Positions 1 through 10,020 of a stretch of DNA of 64,000 nt are shown in pieces (position 1 is the first letter of the stretch; each line of letters begins with the position of its first letter). The notes under the pieces were generated by a model. That model was not told the origin of the DNA. It made no database searches and saw only the letters and a list, made by a program, of their open reading frames with translations. The DNA lies in NCBI RefSeq assembly GCF_964340395.1, contig NC_135559.1, forward strand, positions 15,808,031 through 15,872,030. The letters are read 5' to 3'. Source of the stretch: Glandiceps talaboti (lineage: Eukaryota > Hemichordata > Enteropneusta > Spengelidae). The translations under genes and the position numbers were made by a program.

Positions 1-128
1 GAATTGCTGTAACTTGATTTCAGACAACAGACCTTCTTGTTAGACTAACGGGATTGTCATTTTTTTCACGTTGAAACTGTACGTATACACACTCGAATAT
101 TTTCCGACTAAACAATTAAACATGCACT

Positions 129-490
129 CGGCCTAAAAAAATTTGGGCCGGTTACATACAGGACCCTATAGTTTTCACTACGTATTTGATGAAAAAATGA
201 ATAAAATCCCGAAAATTGAGAAGTCTCGCGAGAAATAGTGTACTGTGCGGAAACTGACATCAACTTAAAAAGACAATATAAAACTTGTTCTTCCAATCTG
301 TAATGGCTTTACATCTGATGGGAAGAGACCAATAACACATTACAGACACCATGCGAAAAACAATGGAACACATAACTACCTGAACTAGACACTCACATAT
401 GAAAAAAATAAAAAAAAATAAAAAAAATCTACTTACCCCACCTATTCTAAAATTGAGAGTAATCGGAACCACATAATTTCATTTTAGGCC
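129..490 (+). mobile_element. AGGCCT-ended MITE, copy 1
   Basis: First of four copies of a roughly 360-390 bp non-autonomous element. The ends carry AGGCC(T) followed by imperfect inverted repeats of the form TTGNTTGGTTCNGNTTA; here the left end reads GGCCTAAAAAAATTTGGGCCG and the right end ATCGGAACCACATAATTT then TTTTAGGCC. The interior shares with the other copies a block around CGAGAAATAGTG, then GGAAACTGACATCAACTTA and GAACTAGACACTCACA. It has no coding capacity of its own; open frames across it are short and A/T driven. Same orientation as the copies at 5573 and 35513. The superfamily is not assigned because no clean target duplication is visible. Confidence 0.75.
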
Positions 491-1554
491 CTTGCTGTAA
501 CTGGCCTTATTTTTTTTTAATTTCTTAAAATTTATTTATTTCTTGGTCAGACAACCAAAAATATATTGACTTAAAATTGTTGACATACCAATAATTAAGA
601 ACTGTATAAAGTAATAGATGTCTATTTTTTGTGTAAATAGTAACACATCGAATGAAATCGTGATCGCAATGTTGGGTAATGATGTTTTGGTGCGGACACA
701 CAAATCGATATGATTGGATAGTCTAGTCACGTGACCATACTATGTGTATATATTTAGCTAGACAAGTCGTTCACCCAAATGTGAGTCAATACGAGTGTTC
801 ATGATGTATGATACAGTCCCGTATTATGCATTAGTAAGTCACTTAGTACATGTTTATCTAAGAAAACAGTTTTAAAATTTAAATAATTCGATCCAGTTGC
901 GCAAATAGTGCAGTTTAAAAAGTAATATGAATGTAACGTTTAGTATCTAATTTCCGATCACACAACCTATTGTGTGACATCCTGTGATGTAAAAGAAAAA
1001 ATAAATGCGTAATCGAACACACCTGTCAAGTTTACAGTAAGAACGCTCAATATATACAAACATAAATTATGGAATATCTCACGCTTGTTTGGGAATTTTT
1101 TTCTCATACTTGGAGGTGATGAGACAAAAATCCCCCAACACCGAATCCGATTTTGGATGTGTGATTCCAGTATTCCCATGGGATCCCATATACAAGGTCT
1201 AGCTAAAATCAATCGTACGCAATTACAATTTGTTATGATCATAATAGTGCTTTGCCCCTCCTTAAAAAAGGTAGAAATAAAAAGATTACAATGTATACAT
1301 TGATCTTAGTCTTACGATCTTAAAATGTTTTTGAGTTTGTTATCATTTTTAATTTTTATCCCCAGTTTCAAGTAATTTCCCAAAGGCTATAACTGAGCTT
1401 ACCGACTGTTTCGCATGTTATCATTTGCACACAAAGAATAAAGTTATTTTTAAAAATGATTTATTCAAATATAGAATGAAAATAGCTTGGATCTTAACTG
1501 TATACCAGCATCATTTATCATTACCGTTTTTATCACAAGACTGTGGTTTTACGA
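491..1554. other. Upstream stretch with no recognisable gene
   Basis: AT-rich DNA between the first MITE and the RBM18 promoter patch. Overlapping open frames of 72 codons on plus (1085-1303) and 91 codons on minus (967-1242) cover a slightly GC-richer block near 1100-1200, but neither resembles a family I know and no splice sites support them. No repeat or RNA gene was seen. Confidence 0.5.
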
Positions 1555-1778
1555 TAAACGACATGAGCGCCTTCAGTGTTGAGTCTCTCGTGGACTCACC
1601 TGAAAATAGCTTTTAACTTTTTTGTGAGTAACTTAGGTACTCTATTTGTTTTGCTCACCAACTTACGGGAACTTAGAGAGTAACATGGCGTGCTCGTGAC
1701 ACTAAAAATAAGCTGTATCAATAAAAATGATCAGACGGAAACCAGTGCCGTTGGATGAATGAACTAACTGGAACTACT
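1555..1778 (+). promoter_or_regulatory. Likely RBM18 promoter and 5' UTR
   Basis: The stretch before the RBM18 start has more CpG than its surroundings, and the enrichment continues into the intron (1890-1925 contains CGCGTCACGCAGCGGCGG). This suits an unmethylated housekeeping-type promoter. I see no clear TATA box and cannot place the transcription start. The reading frame of the exon is closed by an in-frame TGA at 1728-1730, so the coding start must lie after that. The promoter role is inferred from position and base composition only. Confidence 0.4.
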
Positions 1779-1852
1779 ATGGCTGCGTCTTCAGGAGATG
1801 GTAGTGGTGGACACCGATTGTGGATCGGCAACCTTGACCCCAGAATAACTGA
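1779..1852 (+). CDS. RBM18: RBM18, first coding exon (partial gene)
   Basis: RBM18 is a small nuclear-type RNA-binding protein with a single RRM; its RNA targets and pathway are poorly known. The exon encodes 24 full codons, a glycine/serine-rich start then GGHRLWIGNLDPRIT, ending with two bases (GA) of the next codon, which would complete as Glu. LWIGNL (residues 14-19) fits the RNP2 consensus of the RRM first strand, and GHRLWIGNLDP-ITE matches vertebrate RBM18 almost exactly at the same place in the protein. The exon is followed at once by the consensus donor GTAAGT (1853-1858), giving a phase-2 junction. I chose the ATG at 1779 because it has A at -3 and G at +4; another in-frame ATG at 1755 would add eight residues (MNELTGTT) but has T at -3 and A at +4. 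The rest of the RRM (helix 1, RNP1 and the C-terminal tail) was not found anywhere downstream, so this is a lone exon in the window. Identity is confident; intactness of the gene is unknown. Confidence 0.88.
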
Positions 1853-3085
1853 GTAAGTGAAAATTCTATCCCCGCTTGACAGTAAGTAATTACTCGCGTC
1901 ACGCAGCGGCGGTTCACGAACGTTTACTGTTTTGTTTACAACTTTTGCTTAAAATTGAGTTATTGAAATTTTCTCGATAGTGTCTTGAATATGTTGACGT
2001 GTTGATAATACTTCGTGATATAATACTAATAGAAGCATACGCTCAGGTGTAATACTAGGTGATAATATTGAAATGTGTGAAACCTTCCGGAAACTTTGTA
2101 CACTGTAGTGGAAGTGAAACGTCAAAATTCTGCTGCAAGCGAACATAAACAAACACTTCAGGGTATACGGTGTATGTACCTATCGCATGTATCGAGAAAC
2201 GAGGTCTCGGAGCTCCGATGCGACGTTCATAATAAACCCAGAGTTACCTTTAGTGTTGCGTGCCTTGGCTAAGTTTACCCCTGACATTTTAACTGCCACG
2301 ACATTTTTGTTACGGGTTTCTGCTTTTACACGCATTGTACTATTGACATGATTGTAGCGTTTACGTGAAAACACGCAAATGTATATACGGAGCCAATACA
2401 CACATCTACATGTAACGGTTATGTATGGTTGAACTTTATTCGTGGCTAACTGTAACTCCTGACACCATAAACCGTCAGATGTGTTTTCAAACACGCAAAT
2501 TTATTAAAAACAGCTTAGATCCAAACATGCATGCACATGTATAACCTCTACAAACTGTCGAAAGTGAAAAAAAAACACACCTTCAATTTGAAGTTCAAAA
2601 ATCACCCGTTTGAAATTATGACTGCCACACTCTATTTTGATAGATACTTGTTGTTATTGTTATTGTCAGTTACATTGTCATACGACTGTCATAGTGTTAG
2701 CAAGAAAAAATATTTTTCTCTTGCCAAAACTTAATGCTCCATTGAGGCATAATTTCCAAATAACAACAAAATTGGAATTTGTGATGAATTTTAATTCAGT
2801 ATTCACAAATTTAAGCTAAGACAATTTAATTTAATTAACATTTAATTAATAAAACAATCAATTTTAAACTCTTTTAAATGTTGATGTGTTATCACATATG
2901 TTTAACTTTTTTAATAGAAAATTTGAATTGTGTAAATGCTCCTAGTATAGAAATTAATGAACAAGCACTGTTCAAGCGAAGAGTATACAAAAATGTACTT
3001 GTATGTTTTAGAATTTCAATGATAAATATTATCTATAAATTACCAAATCTTCGAAAATGTTACAGTAATGTTGTTCGTTATATAG
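1853..3085 (+). other. Start of putative RBM18 intron 1
   Basis: Begins with the GTAAGT donor. A CpG-rich tail runs to about 2260. A 104-codon minus-strand frame (2180-2494) crosses it; its distal half is rich in charged residues but has no recognisable motif and no good splice context, so I do not call it a gene. Near 2360-2500 a short word (AACACGCAAAT) is repeated directly and flanked by weak inverted repeats. The rest to 3085 is AT-rich with nothing recognised. Confidence 0.4.
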
Positions 3086-3360
3086 CAGGAGTGAATAAAT
3101 CCACTGGTCCTGGGTCCGGGATTAGCAATTTTTTTGGGCGGACCACATGAATTTTACCTTGTCTGGTCCGTCGGACCAGTACCTTACTGTTAATAACTAT
3201 GTTAAAAAGTCGTCTGAATATACAGATTCTTAGGCAAGATTTAATATTTCACATTAGTGGGACCTGTGACCACTAATTCTTTCAACAGGACCACTGGATT
3301 TTTAAGGCACTGGTCCGGGGACTACCAGTTCATTATTTGAAAATGATTTGTTCACCCCTG
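3086..3360. mobile_element. hAT-like MITE, diverged
   Basis: A 275-bp element bounded by inverted repeats CAGGAGTGAATAAATC on the left and GATTTGTTCACCCCTG on the right, 14 of 16 positions pairing. The interior carries several GGTCC/GGACC words in both orientations. CAGGGGTG-type ends are typical of hAT-derived MITEs. The 8-bp flanks do not match, so the insertion is old or its borders have drifted. Non-coding. Confidence 0.6.
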
Positions 3361-3766
3361 TACAGTCAGTAACATGATAGCACACAGAGCTACATAAATA
3401 TAATTTCTCTAGTACGGAGAAAGCATACATGTACCGGTACAGTGTATGTATTTTCCTAGACTGTACGTAAGGTACGTTGTGTTGTCCAGACTAGCTGATA
3501 GTGTGGCACATTCAGACTTCTTAACCATGAGTGGTGCAGTGGCTGCTAGTGTGGTATGAATGTCTGTATCTTACAGACTACTAGTTTCCTTGCCAGAAAA
3601 AATATTAGTTAATTTTAAGTGGTCCTAGTGTATTCCATTATATCAGACTGAGACATGAAAATATTTTATTTATTTGAAAGCTGATAAATTATCAACTTTT
3701 GATAGAATTCATGATACTTAATCTCTTGAACCTTAGAGGTCATCACAGAGTTGCCAGTTCTTAAAG

Positions 3767-4113
3767 TGGACAGATGGATAGGATTGGTATTTATTTTGGA
3801 TTTTTGATTTATAATATAAAACAACTTTATCATGGCTTCCGAATTGAAAAAAAATAATTTGAAACAACAAAAACTAAGTCTGTGTTTGTAACTCAATACA
3901 TTGCAAAATGCTAACAAATGTGTAAAAAATGTTTGTATTGTATTGTATTGTACGTATAATAACAAACATTTTACACATTTGCAATTTATCGAGTTATGAG
4001 CAAGGACATGACATACATGTAATGTATTGTTTCACATTGATTTTTCAAGTAGGAAACCATGGTAAAATTGTTTTATAGATTTAAAAACCAAAAATAAATA
4101 CTAAATCCTCATC
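3767..4113. mobile_element. Long foldback element
   Basis: The left part (from 3767: GATGGATAGGATTGG, then TATTTATTTTGGATTTTTGAT, then CATGGCTTCC) is an inverted copy of 4041-4113. The inner parts also pair: ACAAATGTGTAAAAAATGTTTG against CAAACATTTTACACATTTG. The whole is an imperfect palindrome with arms of about 170 bp centred near 3945. A further partial unit follows at 4130-4205, and a related fragment (CATGGCTTCCTACTTG) lies near 36183. It has no coding capacity and is probably a MITE or the remnant of a foldback transposon. Confidence 0.6.
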
Positions 4114-4889
4114 CATATCATGGCCATTTAAATTCTGATTACTTGACATAGTTTTATAGATTGTTTTATAAATTAAAAATCCAAACTAAATACCAATCCT
4201 CATCCATCCAATAGATAAGAATTACTTCATTTCATAAAATTTACTCAATTATTCCAACTTTTAATATTTAATGAGTTTCTTCATTCTGTATTTCAAGCCT
4301 TCTCAGTTTCTGTTGTAAGAGTAACATGATATCTCTAAGAGTAAAGTACTATGGCGATCATCTTTATTCAATACCTATACCACAGTCAATATTATCTTGA
4401 GTTTGACGCCATCAGAGAGTTTTTTCATTTTTTTTCATTTTGATAATCGGTGAATGGTTAGTAAAGCTGTGTATGTTGAGTATCAAATGTCAACAGGCTT
4501 GGAGATGTGCCAGATTCTATTATTATGACTTTAGAACTGTCACTAGTACGATAAAAGAAGAGAACGACAGCTACGATTTATTACGTATACAATTCGGTTT
4601 CCTTTCCAGTAATTCAGGTATATATATATTTATGAGATAAGGGTCATTGCACGTATTAGAAGAAGCAGACATGATGCAACGACTTATCTCTCTGGACAAC
4701 GTAACCATGGCGCCAGGCACTTTTTAATTTTAAAGTGCAGCCTTCATGAAAGTCTTAATCTAAACCACTTTATTTGACGTAAAAATAGTATGTATCAAAG
4801 TAGTGCACTAGACTCAAGATTCTCTTTTCCATGTCTCAGCATCTCTAGGTGACTAATATACTGTCTAAGTCCTTGTCTTGTGAATTGAA
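4114..4889. other. Mostly featureless, one weak exon-like block
   Basis: AT-rich. From 4491 to about 4618 the plus strand is open after a CAACAG acceptor-like site and before CAG|GTATAT; the peptide begins AWRCARFYYYDFRTVT. The branch and pyrimidine context is poor, and I match it to no family. Otherwise nothing is seen. Confidence 0.25.
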
Positions 4890-5165
4890 GAATACAATTG
4901 TAAGTTTGCCACAACATACAACCAGTGACATGCAGGCATTTACAGTTGTAAGTTTGTGTATGAACTAATGAGTGGGAAACCAGCGAGATGCATATAACAT
5001 GTACAACCAATGACAAGCAAGCATTTACAGTTGTACATGTAAGTCTGTGTATTAACAAATGAGTGGGAAACTAGTGAGATACATACAACCAATGACACGT
5101 AAGCATTTACAGTTGTAAGTTTGTGTATGAACTAACGAGTGGGAAACTGATGAGATGCATATACA
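4890..5165. repeat. Tandem repeat, about 85-90 bp unit, 3+ copies
   Basis: Units share ACCAATGACA, then GCATTTACAGTTGTAAGT, TTGTGTATGAACTAA and GAGTGGGAAAC, then GAGATGCATA. About three and a half copies with scattered substitutions and small insertions of TACATG-type words. Open frames over it come from the repeat and are not a gene. Confidence 0.75.
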
Positions 5166-5572
5166 TTGTAGATAGCCTCCACACAACATGTGCATGTACA
5201 TCATGTACCTACAATGTGTACTGTTATACATGTATGTTTGCAAATGTGTATGTCTGTATGTCTGGAGATACATGTATGATAAATTTGTATCACTCAATGT
5301 CACAAGCTTAACAAGCTCATTTAAAGGGGGAGGGGGTCTAGCGTCTGCGATTGCTGAGCTTCATTTACATATTTCTAACCAAATTACAGTTACCATCATC
5401 TTAGTAAACAGATCCATAAGGTTGGAACGTCATGTTTACCATCATGATTTTACATTGCGTGACCACTACAGTTTTCATTATAGTTTACATCATGTATAAA
5501 CATGTGTTTTGTACTTGTGAACATTTGTGTGTAGGGAGAGGTATTTTTTATATCCTCAATGAAGAATGTTTT

Positions 5573-5966
5573 TTAGGCCTAAAACAATAATTGTTTGGTT
5601 CAGGTTACCTGACCCCCACTTAGCTTTTCACTGCCGACCCTAAACTTTTTTTTTATGTATTCCAGAAAAAAATAATAAAATAATAAAAATTATGAAGTCT
5701 CACAAGAAATAGTGGATGCGGAAACTGACATCAACTTAATTAAAAAGACATTATAAAACTGTTCTTCCAATCTATAATGGCTGCACGTCTGATAGGAAGA
5801 AATAAACAACACAGAGACAATGGAAAACAATGGAAAACCTGAACGTGACACTCACACCGGAAAAAAAATGAAAAAAATCAAAAAAAAAATCTACCTACCC
5901 CACCTAGTATTCTAAAATTTAGCATACATGTAATCAGAACCACATAATTTTTTTTATTAGGCCTTA
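5573..5966 (+). mobile_element. AGGCCT-ended MITE, copy 2
   Basis: The best-preserved ends of the family: the left border is TTAGGCCTAAAACAATAATT then GTTTGGTTCAGG, and the right border is AATCAGAACCACATAATTTT then TTTATTAGGCCTTA. Reverse-complemented, the right end matches the left over about 30 bp. The interior has the same GAAATAGTGGATGCGGAAAC and CTACCTACCCCACCTA blocks as the other copies. Because AGGCCT is itself palindromic, the exact border between target site and element is ambiguous. Confidence 0.8.
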
Positions 5967-6044
5967 TTGAGCTTGTGCAATATTGTTTGTGCGATTGTCC
6001 CAAAGTACATTGTACTTCTGTCTAATCTGCACGTACCTATACAG

Positions 6045-6575
6045 GTAATGATGTTACTAATCTGATACATTGAGTTCTGGGTTGATTTACTGCTGATATG
6101 TGCTTACAATCCATCATTAGAGACGATACAGTTGTAAAGTTTAGCGTGTGTATCTGAGCTACATGTAATGAGCACAAACCCTGAAATTCCAGTATCATGT
6201 ATCTGTTATCATTGCTACATGTATATACATTTGTATGTATGTCTGGAGAAATGATAATTACATGTACCATGTTTTGACAGTTTAACAGACCAACTGACAT
6301 GGTCTGAAGTTTCTAAATCGGTAATGTTGTGTATTGGCTTGATTTACCACTGATAATATGTAGTTACAATGTACATGTACATGTATGACTTGTATCATTA
6401 GAGAAAATGCAATTGTAAAGTTAGGTTGTGCATCTGAACTACATGTAATGAGTACAAGCCCTGAAATGCCAGCATCATGTATTTGTTATGTATGTCTGGA
6501 GAAATGGCATGTTTAACAGACAACCTAATGTGGTGTGAAATTTCTAAATGTGGTTACCACTTGTATCATTAGAGA
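6045..6575. repeat. Degenerate tandem duplication, about 260 bp unit
   Basis: Two diverged copies in direct order share TTGATTTAC, ACTGATA, a CATTAGAGA block, TTGTAAAGTT, ACTACATGTAATGAG, CAAGCCCTGAAAT, GTATGTCTGGAGAAATG and TTTAACAGAC. The second starts near 6337, and a partial third begins near 6540. Non-coding. Confidence 0.7.
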
Positions 6576-7854
6576 TCCCCACCAGCAAGATGGCAGGTCT
6601 ATTTGTACTTTCCCTAGATCTTTCTTAGTCTTACTCTAAACACACAAAATGTAGTCTTGTGTTGTTTGGTGCTGGATTTATTTTGGCTCAGTACGTACGT
6701 GCAAAAGTCTTTTCTGTGGAAATATATACAATACATGTAAGTCCCTTTAACATACTCTACAAGTTATGATATTCTTATATACAGCTATGGAAACAGTTGC
6801 TATGGAAACAGTGGGCCGACTGAATGAGTTAAATATTTACGAGTAGTGTCTACTTTCTCCTTGCAATTTCCATCAAATTAAAGTGCATCTGACACTTCCT
6901 AAGTTGCGATACCGCCAATTTTTCATGCGTCAAAATAAATATTTTTACAGATACCATGTATACATTTGTATATTAGACTACATGTATGGTAATGTATGGT
7001 AGCAAGTCACCAAAATATTTTTGTAAACAACCCGTGTTATTTTACCCCTTTGATGTATTACATGTATTTGCCAAGTATCTTTAGTATTATCGATATCTTG
7101 TTGTACTCATGAACATATCTCAGGAAACAAGTGCCTGTGGTAAGAACAGAGAATCTAGCCATCATCTGTTGTCTAGCCACTAGGACAATTATAGAACAGT
7201 TACTAACCTGTATATGGATATTTTTAATAGGTTTACCAGTGCATAAACTAAATAAATAACATCGCCATTTGTACATGGTACATGCATGTCTAAAAATAAT
7301 GAGACTATGCAAACAAATGTACCAGTATTTTCTAAAGTTTTTTTTTGCATATTGATTTATTCAGGAGTTTCATTAAGGTCATATAGAATGTATACAGTTC
7401 AGCTCCATGTACCTTGTCCACCCTGAAATGTTGTCAACATTTATCTAATATCCAGGGTTGGTGTAGCTTTACTTGAGATGGTATTCTTCATTGTCACAAC
7501 GTCAATTTGGATCTCTCATCACTTTCCTTGAGCTATTGATTCAGCTTTTTTCCCAGGACACTAAAGAACTGGAATGATTTACATGTATATGTACCCAATG
7601 TTATCATAGAACTTCCTATACCGTGGCATTTCAAGGAGGCCAGTCAAGTGAAATAACTTGTTTGCATCTTACAATGATAGATAGACTGTAGAATATGTAG
7701 AGTACATGTACTGTTTGTAGTAACCACATCCCCCACATCAGGTTTGCTGGATAGGCTTTGACAAGACTGGAGATACAATTAGAATCAAGAAACCTGAAAC
7801 AAAGTTTCTTCTGGCTCAACAACATCTTACCAACAACAACAGAGAGATATTTGT
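6576..7854. other. No gene or repeat recognised
   Basis: AT-rich DNA with scattered TACATGTA words. Open frames of 82-84 codons on the minus strand (7058-7312, 7631-7879) look like random translation (no motifs, no signal, no splice support). Confidence 0.5.
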
Positions 7855-8205
7855 TAAGCCAGGAGATAAAATGTAGCAATGTTAGTAAGATATTTGTTTA
7901 GCCAAGAGATAAAATGTAGCAATGTTAGTAAGATTTTTGTTTAGCCAGATGATAAAATGTAGCAGTGTTAGTAAGATATTTGTTTAGCCAGATGTTAAAA
8001 TGTAGCAATGTTAGTAAGATTTTTGGTTAGCCAGATGATAAAATGTAGCAATGTTAGTAAGATTTTTTGTTTTAAGCAAGATAATAAAAATTAAAATGTA
8101 GCAGTGTTAGTAAGATTTTTGTTCAGCTTATGTTAAAATGTAGGACTGTTGGTAAGATTTTTGTTTAGCCAGATAATAAATTGTAGCAGTGTTAGTAAGC
8201 CAGAC
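7855..8205. repeat. Minisatellite, 43-bp unit, about 8 copies
   Basis: The unit is ATGTAGCAATGTTAGTAAGA followed by a TTTTTGTTTAGCCAGATGATAAA-like stretch; successive ATGTAGCA words start 43 bp apart (7871, 7914). Copies differ at single bases and one carries a short insertion. Non-coding. Confidence 0.85.
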
Positions 8206-9060
8206 AACAGATTATTTCAGGTTTTGCAATTTTAATTGTATTGAGGATGAACTAGTACATGCTGTTTCTACAAATTAGGATGGTATGAGTTACTTTGAAA
8301 TGTTTCAACAATATTTGAAGAGTTAGGGTTAGTCACAAAAGAAAAAAGTTCCTGTATGTTTTAAAATAAAATAAAAACTTGACGCATTTGTCTTGTTTTT
8401 GTTGTTGAAATATACAATGTACATACAATGTATATATGTACATGTAACTCTTTGTGTATGCACATATAACTGACAAATTAAAATACTATCTAATGTTAAA
8501 AAATAATTGCTTTGAAGACTCTTCTTGACCAAATTTATCAATTTTTATACCAGCAAAACAATTGTGTTTGTCATTGATGGTCTAGTAAAAGTTAAATTCA
8601 AGTCAACACAGTTGTGACTGGTAAACAAGTTGGAAAATGTTTGTAAACAAGTCCCATTTCCTTTTATAATATATGTTTATTGTAGAATTAAACTGTGTAT
8701 ACAGTTGCAATTGGAATATTTTTTTTTTCAATGTTAGATGTGCATGTAATGACTTGTAATAACGTATATGTACACCTTCACAGTATTAAATCACCTGTGG
8801 GTAAACATATTTCTCTAGCTCTTAGTATGGTACAATAAATCTAATTAAATTGATTTTTGGGTCCACACCCTAAAATCAGTGCTCCAGTGTTATCATGATT
8901 TCAACCTATTACTGCACCACTTTTTGATAAAGGTGAACATGTACAATGACTACTATTGATATTTTAACAATTTTCAGTAAATATATTGTTGTTTGTCTGA
9001 TTGAAAAAGTACTGGTAATATTCCAGATACAGCTAGTGCAGGTTTAAAGTACGTACAGTC

Positions 9061-9232
9061 CAGTGTGCCCTCTAAGCCAATTTGATACGCCACTGATGCA
9101 CACAATTTCTAGTGACGCACCAAAATTTGTTGTTCTCCCATCTCTTACTATGTGGTGACTCACAAGAATCCCAGTTTTCTTCTCATTTTGACTCACAACA
9201 ACAAAATCTGGCTATCGTTAGAGGGCACACTG
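9061..9232. mobile_element. hAT-type MITE with intact 8-bp target duplication
   Basis: The 172-bp element begins CAGTGTGCCCTCTAA and ends with the exact complement TTAGAGGGCACACTG. It is flanked on both sides by the identical octamer GTACAGTC (9053-9060 and 9233-9240). Ends of CAGTG type plus an 8-bp duplication are the hallmark of the hAT superfamily. The interior is too short to encode a transposase, so it was moved in trans. The perfect duplication and perfect termini suggest a fairly recent insertion. The 67-codon open frame crossing it is spurious. Confidence 0.92.
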
Positions 9233-9764
9233 GTACAGTCTATCTTTATTTTGGGAACAAAATAATATCTGGTGGTTATGATATTCTGTTCTATAAGACT
9301 GCAATGGCTATGTAAAGTACTGAAAGAGCAAGGCTAATTACAGAGGGACTCAAGGAGAACTTTTTTTTTTCAAATGTCAAATGTTACATCTGCAATGGCT
9401 TTTAATGAAAGTTTAATATCGTACGAATAATTAAATATAGTTTCGTATAGCCTTTCACTTGTTATACCTGCATGTGTCTGAAGTTGAAAATGTACATCAA
9501 AATATATATCGCAGTGGCTTTGTGTGCACGTATAGCCTTCAACAGACTGATGTGTAGTCCCAGTGGTTTGAGTTGATGTATTGTTTATTGCATGCATTGT
9601 ATAGGTATCTGATCAGTATATATCATGATTCACTAGTAATAAAATCAATTACATCAATCGTAACACCTGGCTAGTGTTCAGCTAGGGTTGCATACATATA
9701 CATGTATGATGTACATAATTTCATGTAAGTCTCAAGGTAAAATGTACCTCAGGGACAAATTTCC

Positions 9765-10020
9765 TGCAAATCAAACTCTTTATTGTGATATATAAGCTAG
9801 GTTTGAGTCTTTTTCAAATTGTGATGAAAAATGAGGGGTTCACCATCTTGTTTTCTAGAAAATCATTAATCCTGTTTAGTTTTCCATAGAGTTTAATAAC
9901 ACAGTAAATATATTTGGCGGCCATATTGGATTTGGTGGCCATATTGGATTCTAAAATGGCTTAATTTTGATGTCATTTTTGCCTTCATTTTATACGTTTG
10001 TCCAATGTGAGTGACCCCTG
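9765..10020 (+). repeat. Dispersed repeat D1, copy 1
   Basis: About 255 bp homologous to the reverse complement of 26750-27015. Shared landmarks are TCAAACTCTT, GGTTCACCATCTTGTTTTCTA, TTGGCGGCCATATTGGATT and TCTAAAATGGCTTAATTTTGA. This copy has a second GGCCATATTGGATT directly after the first. No ends or target duplication could be defined, so the class is unknown. Confidence 0.6.

Noticed and set aside
260-472. Short hydrophobic frames over the AGGCCT MITE copies (also 33258-33562)
   Set aside because: The same frame is broken differently in each copy, and the element is non-coding.
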